Source of the DNA: Phytohabitans rumicis
GTDB taxonomy: Bacteria > Actinomycetota > Actinomycetes > Mycobacteriales > Micromonosporaceae
Assembly (NCBI RefSeq): GCF_011764445.1
Contig: NZ_BLPG01000001.1
Coordinates: 2,294,001-2,358,000 of the forward strand
DNA: 64,000 nucleotides
Direction of reading: 5' to 3'
Shown: positions 38,501-49,236 of the stretch, piece by piece
Position numbering within the stretch: the first letter of the stretch is position 1
Layout: every line of letters begins with the position of its first letter
Position numbers and translations under genes: made by a program
The notes under the pieces: model-generated
What the model was told of the DNA's origin: nothing
The model's input: only the letters and a program-made list of their open reading frames with translations
The model's database searches: none

Positions 38501-41500
38501 TGAGCATCTGCCGGCGCCCGGACCACGGCGCGAGCACGTCGGCCGGCACCACCTCGGCGCCCACCAGCACGGTGCGGACCGCGAGGGCGCGGGCCAGCTC
38601 CGGATGGTCGGCCGCCGCGGCCAGCAGGGCCGAAAACGCGGTGGGTGTCTGGTTGAGCACGGTCACCCGCTCGCCGACGAGCAGGCGGAGAAACTCCGCC
38701 GGGGTCCGGGTCGTCTCCTCGGGTACGACCACCAGCCGCCCGCCGTGCGCCAGCGCGCCCCACAGCTCCCACACCGAAAAGTCGAAGGTGTACGAGTGGA
38801 ACATCGTCCAGGTGTCGTCCGCCCGGAACGTGAACGGGTGCGCGCCGGGGCGGAAGAGCCGGGTCGCGGTGCCGTGGGTGACCACCACGCCCTTGGGGGT
38901 GCCGGTCGACCCGGAGGTGTAGATGACGTACGCCGGGTGGCGCGGATCCAGTCGCACGCCGCGCGGCGGCACCGCCGACCCCTCGACGAGCACGTCGCCG
39001 GGGCCCAGCGTCAGCACGGCGCCCGCGTCCCGGCGCAGGAAGTCGATCCGCTCGGCCGGGTACGCCGGGTCGATCGGCAGGTACGCCGCGCCGGCCTTGA
39101 GCACGCCGAGGATCGCGACCACCTGCTCGACCGAGCGCGGCAGCGCCAGGGCGACCACCCGCTCGGGGCCCACGCCCGCGTCGATCAGCCGGTGCGCGAG
39201 CCGGTTGGACGCGGCGTCCAGCTCCCGGTACGTCATCGACCGGCCCTCGAAGGCCACCGCCACCGCGCCCGGCGACCGCCGCACCTGCGCGGTGAACAGC
39301 TCCGTCAACAGCCCACCGGGGTCCTGGCCGGTGCCGGCCCACCCGGTCAGGATCAGCTCGCGCTCCACATCGGACAGCACATCGACGTCGCCGAGCCGCC
39401 GATCAGGGTTCTGGACCATCGCCGCCAGCAGCCGCTCCAGCCGCGCGATCAGGGACTCCACGGTGGACTCGTCGAAGAGGTCCGTACGGTACTCCACCGT
39501 CCCCGCGAGCCCACCGTCCCGCTCCCCCACCGACACCGACAGGTCCAGGCGGGACGTGCCGGTGTGCACCGGCACCGGCTCGCACGCCAACCCCGGCAAC
39601 GCCAGGTCGCCGAGCGGCTGCTGCCAGGCCAGCAGCACCTGGACCAGCGGATGCCTCCCCGCCGACCGGTCCGGATTCAGCACCCCGACCAGGTGCTCAA
39701 ACGGCACGTCCTGGTGCGCCAGCGCGCCCAGGCTCCGCTCCCGCACCCGCCCCAGCAACTCGCCGAGACTCGGGTCGCCGGCGGCGTCGACCCGCACCAC
39801 GAGCGTGTTGACGAACATCCCGGCCAGGTCGGCGGTCGCCGGATCGGACCGCCCGGCCACCGGCACCCCCACCGGCACGTCCACGCCGGCACCGAGCCGG
39901 CTCAGCAACGCCGCGAACCCGGCCTGCACCACCATGAACGGCGTCGCGCCGGCCTCCCCCGCCAGCCGGCGCACCCCCGCCAGCAGCTCGGCCGGCCAGC
40001 GGAACGGCACGACGTCACCGCGGTTCGACGGCGCCACCGCGCGGCGGTCCGCCGGCAGCTCCAGCCGCTCCGGCAGCCCGGCCAGCACCTCCCGCCAGTA
40101 CGCGTCGTCCGGCTCCGCCAGCGCCTCCCGCTGCCAGAGCGCGAAGTCCACGTACTGCACCGGAAGCGGGTCCGCCGGCAGGCCCCCGTAGGCGGCCGCC
40201 AGGTCGCGCCACAGCACGCCGGCCGACCACCCGTCCACCGCGATGTGGTGCGTCACGACGAGGAGCACGTGTTCGTCGGCGGCCAGCCGAAACAGGTGCG
40301 CCCGCAGCGGCGCCTCGGCGACCAGGTCGAAGGCGTACCGGCTGGCGTGGCTCAGCGCCTCGGGCAGGCCGGCCGGGTCGACGGCCTCGACGCGCAGCGC
40401 GGGCCGCGCCCGGTCCGCGTCCAGCACCTTCTGGTACGGCACGCCGCCCACCTGCGGGTAGACGGTGCGCAGCACCTCGTGGCGGGCGACGACGTCACCG
40501 AGCGCCCGCTCCAGCGCGGCGACGTCCAGGGCGCCGGTGAGGCGGAGCGCCACCGGCACGTTGTACGTCGGCTGCGCCCCGTCCAGCCGGTGCAGCGCCC
40601 AGAGCCGGGCCTGGGCGTACGACAGCGGCGGCCGCTCGGGGCGCTCCGCGTACGGCCGCAGCGGGTTGCGCGGCGCGGCCGGGCGGATCCGCGAGGCCAA
40701 CCCGGCCGGGGTTGGCGCCTCGAACACGTCCCGTACCTCGATCTCCGCGTCCAGGTCCCGCCGCACCAGGGCAACCAGCCGGGTCACCGACAGGCTGTCC
40801 CCGCCGAGGTCGAAGAAGCCGTCCTCGGCGCCGACGCTCGCCACCCCAGCACGTCCGCGAACGCCCGGCACAGCGCCCGCTCCCGCGGCGTGGCCGGCGG
40901 CCGGGACGGCGCGTACGCGGGCGCGGGCAGCGCCTTGCGGTCGAGCTTGCCGTTGTCGTTGACCGGCAACCGGTCCAGTCCCACGATGTTGGACGGCACC
41001 ATGTACGCCGGTAGCCGCCGCGCCACCGCCTCCCGTACACCCTCCACATCGGACGGCACCACGTACCCGACCAGCCGGCCGTCCCGCACCGCGGCCGCCG
41101 CCTGCCGCACCCCTTCGCACCCGGCCAGCACGGCCTCCACCTCCCCCAGCTCGATCCGGAACCCCCGGACCTTCACCTGGCCGTCCGCCCGGCCGACGAA
41201 CTCCAACTGCCCGTCCGCGCGCCACCGCACCACGTCCCCGGTCCGGTACATGCGCTGACCGGGTACGCCGAACGGGCAGGCCACGAACCGCTCCGCCGTC
41301 AACCCGGGCCGACCCAGATAGCCGCGGGCCACCCCCGCACCCGCGACGTACAACTCGCCGGCCACGCCCGGCGGCACGGGGCGCAACCACCGGTCCAGCA
41401 CCCACACCCGGGTGCCGTCGATCGGGCGGCCGATCGGCACCCCACCGCCCTCGGACAGCGGCTCGCTCACCGACGCGCACACCGTCACCTCGGTCGGCCC

Positions 41501-44500
41501 GTAGGCGTTCAGCAACCGCCGCCCCACCGACCACGCCGCCGCCACCCGCTCCGGCAACGCCTCCCCCGCCGACACCACCACCCCGGCCCCGACCGAGGCC
41601 GGCGACAACCCGGCAAGCACGCTCGGCGGCACCGTCACATGCGTGACGTCGCCCCGAGCGGCCAACTCCCCCACCGGGTCGTCGCCGGCCACCACCACCG
41701 TGGCCCCCGACAGCAGCGCACCCCACAACTCCCACACCGACGCGTCGAACGTCGGCGCCGAAAACCACAGCACCCGGCTCCCCGGGCCCAGCCCCAACCG
41801 CCGTACCTGTCCGGCGGCCATCACGGGGACGCCGCCGTGCGGCACCACCACCCCCTTGGGCAGCCCCGACGACCCGGACGTGTAGATGACGTACGCCGGA
41901 TGGCGGGGGTCGAGCCGGACGCCCGCCGGTGCCTGCGCGGGCCCCTCCACGACGACGTCCCCCGCCGTCAGCAGGAACCTCGGGCGCGCCTCCGCCAGCA
42001 GGAACCCCAGCCGCTCCGCCGGGCAGTCCGGGTCGACCGGCAGGTACGCGGCACCGGCCTTCAGCACCCCCAATAGACCCACCACGAACTCCAGCGAACG
42101 CGGCACGGCCAGCCCGACCACCTGCTCGGGACCCACCCCGTCCGCGATCAGCCGGTGGGCGAGCCGGTCCGACGCCGCGTCCAACTCCTGGTACGTCAGC
42201 GACCGGTCCCCGTACACCACCGCGACCGCGTCCGGCGACCGCCGGGCCTGCGCCGCGAACAGCTCCGGCGCGAGCGCGGCGGCGTCCCCCTCCGCCGAGC
42301 CCGCCCACGGCCCGAGGATGCGCCCGCGTTCCCCCTCCGACAGCAGCTCGATGTCCCCTACCCGGCTCCCCGGGTCCACGACCACAGCGGCCAGCAACCG
42401 CTCCAGCCGGCCTACCAGCGCCTCCACAGTGGACCGATCGAACAGGTCCGCGCGGTACTCCACCGTCCCCGCGAGCCCACCGTCCCGCTCGCCCACCGAC
42501 ACCGACAGGTCCAGGCGGGATGTGCCCGTGTGCAGCGGCACCGGCTCGCACACCAGACCCGGCAGCGTCACATCGGCCGCCGGCGCGTGCTGCCACGCCA
42601 GCAGCACCTGAATCAGCGGATGCCTCCCCGCCGACCGGTCCGGGTTCAGCACCCCCACCAGGTGCTCGAACGGCACCTCCTGGTGCGCCAGCGCGCCCAG
42701 GCTCCGCTCCCGCACCCGCCCCAGCAACTCGGCGAAGCTCGGGTCGCCCGCCGTGTCCACCCGCAGCACCAGCGTGTTCACGAACATGCCGGCCAGGTCG
42801 GCGGTCGCCGGATCCGACCGCCCGGCCACCGGCACCCCCACCGGCACGTCCGTCCCCGCCCCAAGCCGGCTCAACAACGCCGCGCACCCGGCCTGCACCA
42901 CCATGAACGGCGTGGCGCCGCGCTCGCGGGCCAGCCGGCGCACGCCGGCCGCCAGTTCGGCCGACCACGCGAACGGCACGACATCACCCCGGTACGACGG
43001 AGCCGCCGCGGGGCGGTCCACCGGCAACTCCAGGCGCTCCGGCAGCCCGGCTAGCACCTCCCGCCAGTACGCGTCGTCCGGCTCGGCCAGCGCCTCCCGC
43101 TGCCAGAGCGCGAAGTCCGCGTACTGCACCGGCGACGGCGCCGGCAACCGGCCCTCGTACGCCGCCGCCAGATCGCGCCACAGCAGCCCCGCCGACCAGC
43201 CGTCCACCGCGATGTGGTGCGCCACGACCAGCAGGACGTGCCCACCGTCCACAGTGAAGAGGTGGGCGCGGACCGGGATCTCGCGCGTGAGGTCGAACGG
43301 CAGCCGGGCCGTGCGGTCCAGCGCCGCGTCCAGGGCGCCCGCGCTCACCTCGGCGGTACGCAGGACGCCGCCCGCCGACGCCGGATCGAGGACCCGCTGG
43401 TACGGCACGCCGTCCGCCTCCGGGTACACGGTGCGCAGCACCTCGTGCCGCGCCACCACGGCGTCGAACGCGGCCCGCAGCGCGGCCACGTCGAGGTCGC
43501 CGGCGATCCGGACGGCGACCGGCATGTGGTACGCCGGGGTCGCCCCGTCCAGCCGGTGCAGAAACCACAGCCGCTCCTGGGCGTACGACAGCGGCGGCCG
43601 CTCCGGACGCGGCACGCCCGCCCGCAGCGGCACCCGGGGCGCGGCCGGCCGGCCCCGCGGCGCCAACCCGGCCACCGTCGGCGCCTCGAAGACGTCCCGG
43701 ACGCCGATCTCCACCCCGAGGTCGCGCCGCACCAGGGCCACCAGCCGGCCCACCGACAGGCTGTCCCCGCCCAGGCCGAAGAAGTCGTCGTCGGCCCCGA
43801 CGCTGTCGATGCCCAACACGGCGGCGAACGCCCGGCACAGCGCCTCCTCCCGCGCCGTGCTGGGCGGCCGCGACGGCTGGTGCGCGGGCGCGGGCAGCGC
43901 CTTGCGGTCGAGCTTGCCGCTGCCGGTCAGCGGCAGGTCGGGCAGCGCCACGACCACCGCCGGCACCATGTACCCGGGCAGCCGCCGGGCGACCGCCTCC
44001 CGCACGGCCGCCAGGTCCACATCGGCCGGTGTCACGTAGCCGAGCAGCCTGCCGTCCCGTACCACCGCGGCCGCGCGCTTGACCCCGTCGCACCCGGCCA
44101 GCGCGGCCTCCACCTCACCCAACTCGATCCGATGACCACGCACCTTCACCTGGTCATCGACCCGGCCCAGAAACTCCAACTGACCGTCGCGGCGCCAACG
44201 CACCACATCCCCGGTCCGGTACATCCGCACACCCGCCCCACCGAACGGACACGCCACGAACCGCTCCGCCGTCAAAGCGGGCCGACCCAGATACCCCCGC
44301 GCCAAACCGGCACCGGACACGTACAGCTCCCCCGCCACCCCCGGCGGCACCGGGCGCAACCCGGCGTCGAGCACGTACATCCGCAGGTCCCGCAACGGCC
44401 GGCCGATCAGCGCGTTGCCGGCGACCGCGTCCGCCCGGCGCAGCGCGACGTGCGTGGCGTGCACCGCGGTCTCGGTGGTGCCGTACATGTTGACCATGAC

Positions 44501-46759
44501 CGGCGCGTGCTCGGGATGCCGCCCGTACCACTCGGCCAATAGGCCGAAGTCGAGCGGCTCACCGGCGAACACCACCGTGCGGACGGCGAGCGCCCGGTCC
44601 AGATCCGGCGCGCTCCGCGCCGCCTCGGCCAGGCCGGCGAACGCGCTCGGCGTCTGGCTCAGCACGCTCACCCGCTCGTCGACCAGCAGCCGGAGCAGGT
44701 CCGCCGGGCTCCGGGTCACCTCATCGGGTACGACCACCAGGCGCCCGCCGTGCGCCAGCGCTCCCCACAGCTCCCACACCGAGACGTCGAAGGCGACCGA
44801 GTGGCACAGCGTCCACACGTCGTCCGGGCCGAACCCGAACTCGTCCCGGGTCGCCGCGAAGAGCCGGCTGGCGGCCTCGTGGCTGACCACGACGCCCTTC
44901 GGCAGTCCCGTCGAGCCCGACGTGTAGATGACGTACGCGGGATGGCGCGGATCCAGCGGCGCCCGGCGGTCCCGGTCGGTGACCGGCGCGTCCGGGAAGG
45001 CCGCGGTCAGCGCCCGGTCGTCCAGCGCCAGCACCGGCGCGTCGGTCTCCGGCAGCGCGTCGATGATGTCGTTTGTGGACAGTACGATGTCGACCGACGC
45101 GTCGGCCAGCAGGAGCGCGATCCGTTCGGCCGGGTAGCGCACGTCCACGGGCAGGTACGCGGCGCCGCTCTTCGCGACCGCCAGCACCGCGACGGCCAGC
45201 TCCACCGAGCGCGGCACCGCCAGGGCCACCGTGCGCTCCGGGCCGGCACCGGCCGCGATCAGCCGCCGCGCCAGCCGGTTCGTGACGGCGTCCAGCTCGG
45301 CGTACGTCAGCTCCCGGCCGCCACCGACCACGGCCACCGCGTCCGGCCTCTGTGTGGCCTGGGCGGCGAACGCGTCCGGTAGTACGCCGCCGGCGGCCCG
45401 GCCGGACCCGGCCCACTCCCCCAGGATGAGCCGGCGCTCCTCGGCGCCCAGCAGCTCGACCGCGCCGACCGGCGTCGCCGGGTCGCGGACCACCGCGCCC
45501 AGCATGGTGAGCAGCCGCCGGTGGTGGCCGGCGAGGTCGGCGGCGCCGTACCGGTCCGGACTGGCGTATGTGGCGAGGTGCAGCATGCCGTCGCCCCGGT
45601 CGTACGCGGTGACGGCGAGGTCGTCGATCGGCCCGACCGACACCGTATGGATGGTGGCGGGCAGCCCGGCGAAGCTCAGCGGCTCCTCGAACGCCAGCAC
45701 GTTCACCCGCACCCGCGCGAGGTCGCCGATGCCGCCCGCCAGGCCGAGGTCGCGGGCGACGTCCTCGCCCCGGTAGCGCTGGTGGCGCAGGGCGTGCCGG
45801 ATCTCGCCGGTCGCCGCGCCGACCAGGTCCGCGAGCGGCGTCGCCGGGGTGACCGCGAGGCGCAGCGGCAGGACGTTGGCCGTCGTGCCCGGCACGCTGG
45901 CCAGGTGCCGGCCGGCCCGCCCGGCCACCGGGAGCGCCACGACGAGGTCCCGCTGCCCGGTCACCCGGTGCAGGTAGCCCGCCGTCGCCGCCACCAGCAG
46001 GCTGGCCCAGTGCGTACGCCGCGCGCGCGCGGCCACCCGCAGCCGCTCCACCTCCCCGGGCGACAGGACGGCCGTACGGCACAGCGCGGCGGCATCCGCG
46101 GCCGGGGCACCGGCGACCGGGCGGGGACCGGCGAGCGTGGCCGGCTCGGGGTGTCCGGCGAGGTGCTCCGTCCAGTAGCGACGGTCCACGGTGAACCGTT
46201 CCGCCGACCGGTAACCGGCGTCGTCCTCGACCAGTTGCCGTAGCGACCCGAACGGCGGCGGTCCCGCGGGCCGGCCGGTGACCTGAGCGGTGTAGAGCTC
46301 GGCGATCCGCCGGGTGAGCAGCGCGGAGCCGTACGCGTCCGCGGCGATGTGGTGCATGCACTGGAACAGGGCGAAGTGGTCCGGCCCCAGCCGCACGAGC
46401 GCGCAGGTGAACAGGCGGCCGCCCGCCAGGTCCATCGGCAGGGCCGCCTTCGCGCGCATCCACTCCTCGGCGTACGCGCGGGGGTCGGGCGCGGAGCTGA
46501 CGTCCAGCACCGGCAGGCTCCAGCCGGTCAGCGGGACCACCGCCTGTGTCAGGACGCCGTCGACCTCGACGAGCCGGGCACGGACCGGTTCGGCCTCCTG
46601 CGCAGTCTGCCGTATCGCGGCCTCCATCGCCGGGGCGTCGACCGGCCCGTGGATCTCCACGTACTGCGCGATCTGGTGCGCGCCGCGGTGCGGAGCGAGC
46701 TGCTGCGCCAGCCAGATCTCCCGCTGGGCCGCGGAGACAGGCAGGTAGGTACCGCTCAC
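32505..46759 (-). CDS. Four-module nonribosomal peptide synthetase (one-base frameshift)
   Basis: The restored protein has about 4751 residues from GTG 46759 (GGGAAAGG upstream): C1-A1-T1, C2-A2-T2, C3-A3-T3-E, C4-A4-T4-TE. It begins with a C domain (HHIAADAYG), as expected when an acyl chain primes it. C2 and C3 have HHIAVDGWS (L-Cys-L type); E has [10 protein letters not shown] and EGHGRH; C4 ([23 protein letters not shown]) suits a D-residue donor; TE has GWSFGG. Specificity residues read by eye: A1 DVWSVAMVH (Thr-like, unsure), A2 DAWTVAAVC (Phe), A3 DFWNLGVVF (Thr-like, unsure), A4 DAWTVAAVC (Phe). A3 cores lie near 44925, 41882, 38925 and 34437. The break is at CCCC 40844-40847, just before T2. 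Confidence 0.95.
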
Positions 46760-46874
46760 GCAGATCACGCCTTTCCCAAGTCGGCCCGCCACGGGGACGG
46801 GACGCCGCCACTGGGTACTACGCCCGGCCGCGACCGGTCTCGCGCGCACCGGAGCGACAGTTCGGCGCACCACT

Positions 46875-46894
46875 GTTGTCACCGCGGTAACAAG
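46875..46894. promoter_or_regulatory. Candidate operator in the NRPS/MMPL divergent promoter
   Basis: GTTGTCACCGCGGTAACAAG is a 20-bp palindrome centred on CCGCGG with one mismatched pair. It lies 116 bases before the NRPS start and about 143 before the MMPL start. It shares GTTGTCACC and ACAAG ends with the site at 26374-26392 between the FAAL and GDSL genes. The rest of the 278-base gap shows no gene. Confidence 0.6.
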
Positions 46895-47037
46895 ACGTGG
46901 ACGCCGAGTGACCACCCGCGCCCGGCGGCGGGCGCCTCCGCGTACCCGGGTCGGCTTGTCAAAGAGCGCGCGGATCGCGCCGGGATTCGTGCGCGCGCTC
47001 CACTGTGGCCGCCCGACGGGCGGGTCACGCTGCGGTA

Positions 47038-49236
47038 GTGAGGCTGTACAAGGCGCGCGCCGGCCGGCCGCCCGCCTCGATCGACGGCGTGCTCGCCGGC
47101 GCCGGCCGCTGGTGTTTCCGCCGCCCGTGGCTGGTCATCGCGATCTGGCTGGTCGCCATGGTGGCCGGCGGGGTGTCCGCCGGACCGCTGTTTGACCGGT
47201 TAGTCAGTCGCGGGCCGTCCGAACTGGAGTCGGTCGCCGCGATCGACGTGCTGGCCGGCGCCACCGGCCAGGGCGGCCAGATCACCGGGGTGGTGGACGG
47301 GGTCGACGTGCGCGCCGCGGTGGTCCAGGCGGAGGTGCAGGCCACCGCCGCCCAGCTCACGTCGATCGACGGCGTGACGGCGGTGGTCACCCCGTACGAG
47401 GGCGGCGCGCCGGTGACGGCGGACGGCACCGCCCTGCTCGTCCAGGTCTCGCTGGACCGGCTGGAGCCGGCCGGGCTCGCCGCCGCGACCGACGCGGTCA
47501 CCCGCGCGCTCCGCGAAGGCGAACGCCAACTGCGGGCCGCCGGGCAGGCGGGCGCGCGGGTCCAGGTCGGCGGGACCACCGCGGTCACCCTGCAGGCGAA
47601 CGAGGCGATCCGCACCGACCTGGCGCGCGGCGAGGCGCTCTCCCTGCTGCTGACCGCGATCGCCCTGGTCGTGGTGTTCGGTGGGGCGGTGGCGGCCGGC
47701 CTGCCGGTGCTGGTCGCGCTGGTGTCGGTCGCCGCCGCCACCGGCGTCCTGCTCGCCGTCGCGGCCGCCACCGACCTGGATGTCAACGCGGTCACCGTGA
47801 CCACCCTGCTCGGCCTCGGGCTCGCCATCGACTACTCGCTGCTGCTGCTGAGCCGGTACCGGGAGGAGCTGAGCGGCCCGCACCCGCCGCCGGTGGCGCT
47901 GGAGCGCACCTGGGCGACGGCCGGACGGACCATCCTGTTCAGCGCGCTCACCGTCGCCGCCTCACTGGTCGGGATGCTCGCGTTCGGCGTACCCGGAATC
48001 TCCACCCTCGGCCTCGCGGGCATGGCCATCGCGGTGGTCGCGATGCTGGCGTCGCTGACCCTCACCGCCGCCCTGCTCGGATCGCTGACCCGGTGGATCC
48101 GGCCGGCGCGGCACGGCGTGCGCCGGATCGCGCCGCCGGACGGCGACGACGACACCGGCTTCTTCGCCCGGCTCGCCCGCCGCGTGCAGCGGCGGCCGTG
48201 GCTGGTCGCGCTGTCGACGTCCGCGGCGCTCATCGCCGCCGCCACACCGATCCTGCCCACGGCGGTACGCCTCGACACGGTCGAGACGCTGCCGCGCTCG
48301 ATCGAGGGCGTGCAGGTGGCCGACGCGCTCGTCCAGCGGTTCGGCCTGCCCCCGGTCGCCGCCGTGACCGTCGTGGCCCGCACCGCCCCGGACGCGCTCA
48401 ACACGTGGGCGGCGCGCTGGCGCCAGCAGGGCGTGGTGGCCACCGTCCGCCCGGCCGCGCCGCTGTCGGCGGAGATGTCCATCGTGGAGTTCGACGTCCG
48501 GGGCGATCCGCAGGGCGATCCGGTGTGGCGGCTGATCGAGCGGATCCGCGCCGACCGGCCGCCCGGCGACCGGTCCTGGGTCACCGGCGACGCCGCGATC
48601 CTGCGCGACCTGTCCGCGCTGATCGTCGCCCGGCTGCCCCGGGCCGTCGGGCTGACCGCGCTGGCGATGTTCGTCCTGCTCTTCCTGATGACCGGCTCGC
48701 TGGTCGTGCCGGTCAAGGCCATCGTGATGAACGTGGTGTCGCTGGCCGCGACGTTCGGCGTGATGAGTGTGGTCTTCTACCACGGGGTCTTCGGCTCGGT
48801 CCTGGACACGGTGACGGTGCGCGGGTTCAACCCGGTGTTCCTCGTCATCATTTTCGGGTTCGCGTTCGGCCTGTCGATGGACTACGAGGTCTTCCTGCTC
48901 GCCCGCGTCAAGGAGTACGTCGACGCCGGCGTCGAGCCGGGCACGGCCGTGCGCTGGGGTCTACAGCAGACCGGCCGGATGATCACCTCCGCGGCGCTGT
49001 TGATGGTGATTGTGCTCGGGTGCTTCGCGGCGGCCCGGATGAGCTCGGTCGAGCAGATCGGCCTGGGCCTCGCCGCCGCGGTGGCGATCGACGCGACGCT
49101 GGTGCGGTGCCTGCTCGTCCCGGCCACCATGACGCTTCTCGGTCGCTGGAACTGGTGGGCGCCGCCGGTCCTGACCCGACTGCACAAGCGGTTCGGACTT
49201 GTCGAAGGTGGACGGCTTACACGCGTGCCTGGATAG
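47038..49236 (+). CDS. MMPL family lipid/lipopeptide exporter
   Basis: This encodes 732 residues from GTG 47038. It is an RND-superfamily transporter with twelve predicted helices in two repeats, each with one helix followed by a large extracytoplasmic domain and five helices. Visible are the first helix [34 protein letters not shown] in repeat 1, and [21 protein letters not shown] in repeat 2, where Asp-Tyr pairs mark the proton relay. MMPL proteins export complex lipids such as mycobacterial glycopeptidolipids. Divergent placement from the NRPS and the shared promoter palindrome point to export of the acylated peptide. The 3' end overlaps the convergent kinase by 20 bases. Confidence 0.92.
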   Translation: MRLYKARAGRPPASIDGVLAGAGRWCFRRPWLVIAIWLVAMVAGGVSAGPLFDRLVSRGPSELESVAAIDVLAGATGQGGQITGVVDGVDVRAAVVQAEVQATAAQLTSIDGVTAVVTPYEGGAPVTADGTALLVQVSLDRLEPAGLAAATDAVTRALREGERQLRAAGQAGARVQVGGTTAVTLQANEAIRTDLARGEALSLLLTAIALVVVFGGAVAAGLPVLVALVSVAAATGVLLAVAAATDLDVNAVTVTTLLGLGLAIDYSLLLLSRYREELSGPHPPPVALERTWATAGRTILFSALTVAASLVGMLAFGVPGISTLGLAGMAIAVVAMLASLTLTAALLGSLTRWIRPARHGVRRIAPPDGDDDTGFFARLARRVQRRPWLVALSTSAALIAAATPILPTAVRLDTVETLPRSIEGVQVADALVQRFGLPPVAAVTVVARTAPDALNTWAARWRQQGVVATVRPAAPLSAEMSIVEFDVRGDPQGDPVWRLIERIRADRPPGDRSWVTGDAAILRDLSALIVARLPRAVGLTALAMFVLLFLMTGSLVVPVKAIVMNVVSLAATFGVMSVVFYHGVFGSVLDTVTVRGFNPVFLVIIFGFAFGLSMDYEVFLLARVKEYVDAGVEPGTAVRWGLQQTGRMITSAALLMVIVLGCFAAARMSSVEQIGLGLAAAVAIDATLVRCLLVPATMTLLGRWNWWAPPVLTRLHKRFGLVEGGRLTRVPG

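Noticed and set aside
32505-46759. Long open frames on the + strand across the NRPS and PKS
   Set aside because: They are GC-bias shadows with Arg/Pro/His-rich composition and no domains; the minus strand carries the full NRPS motif set.
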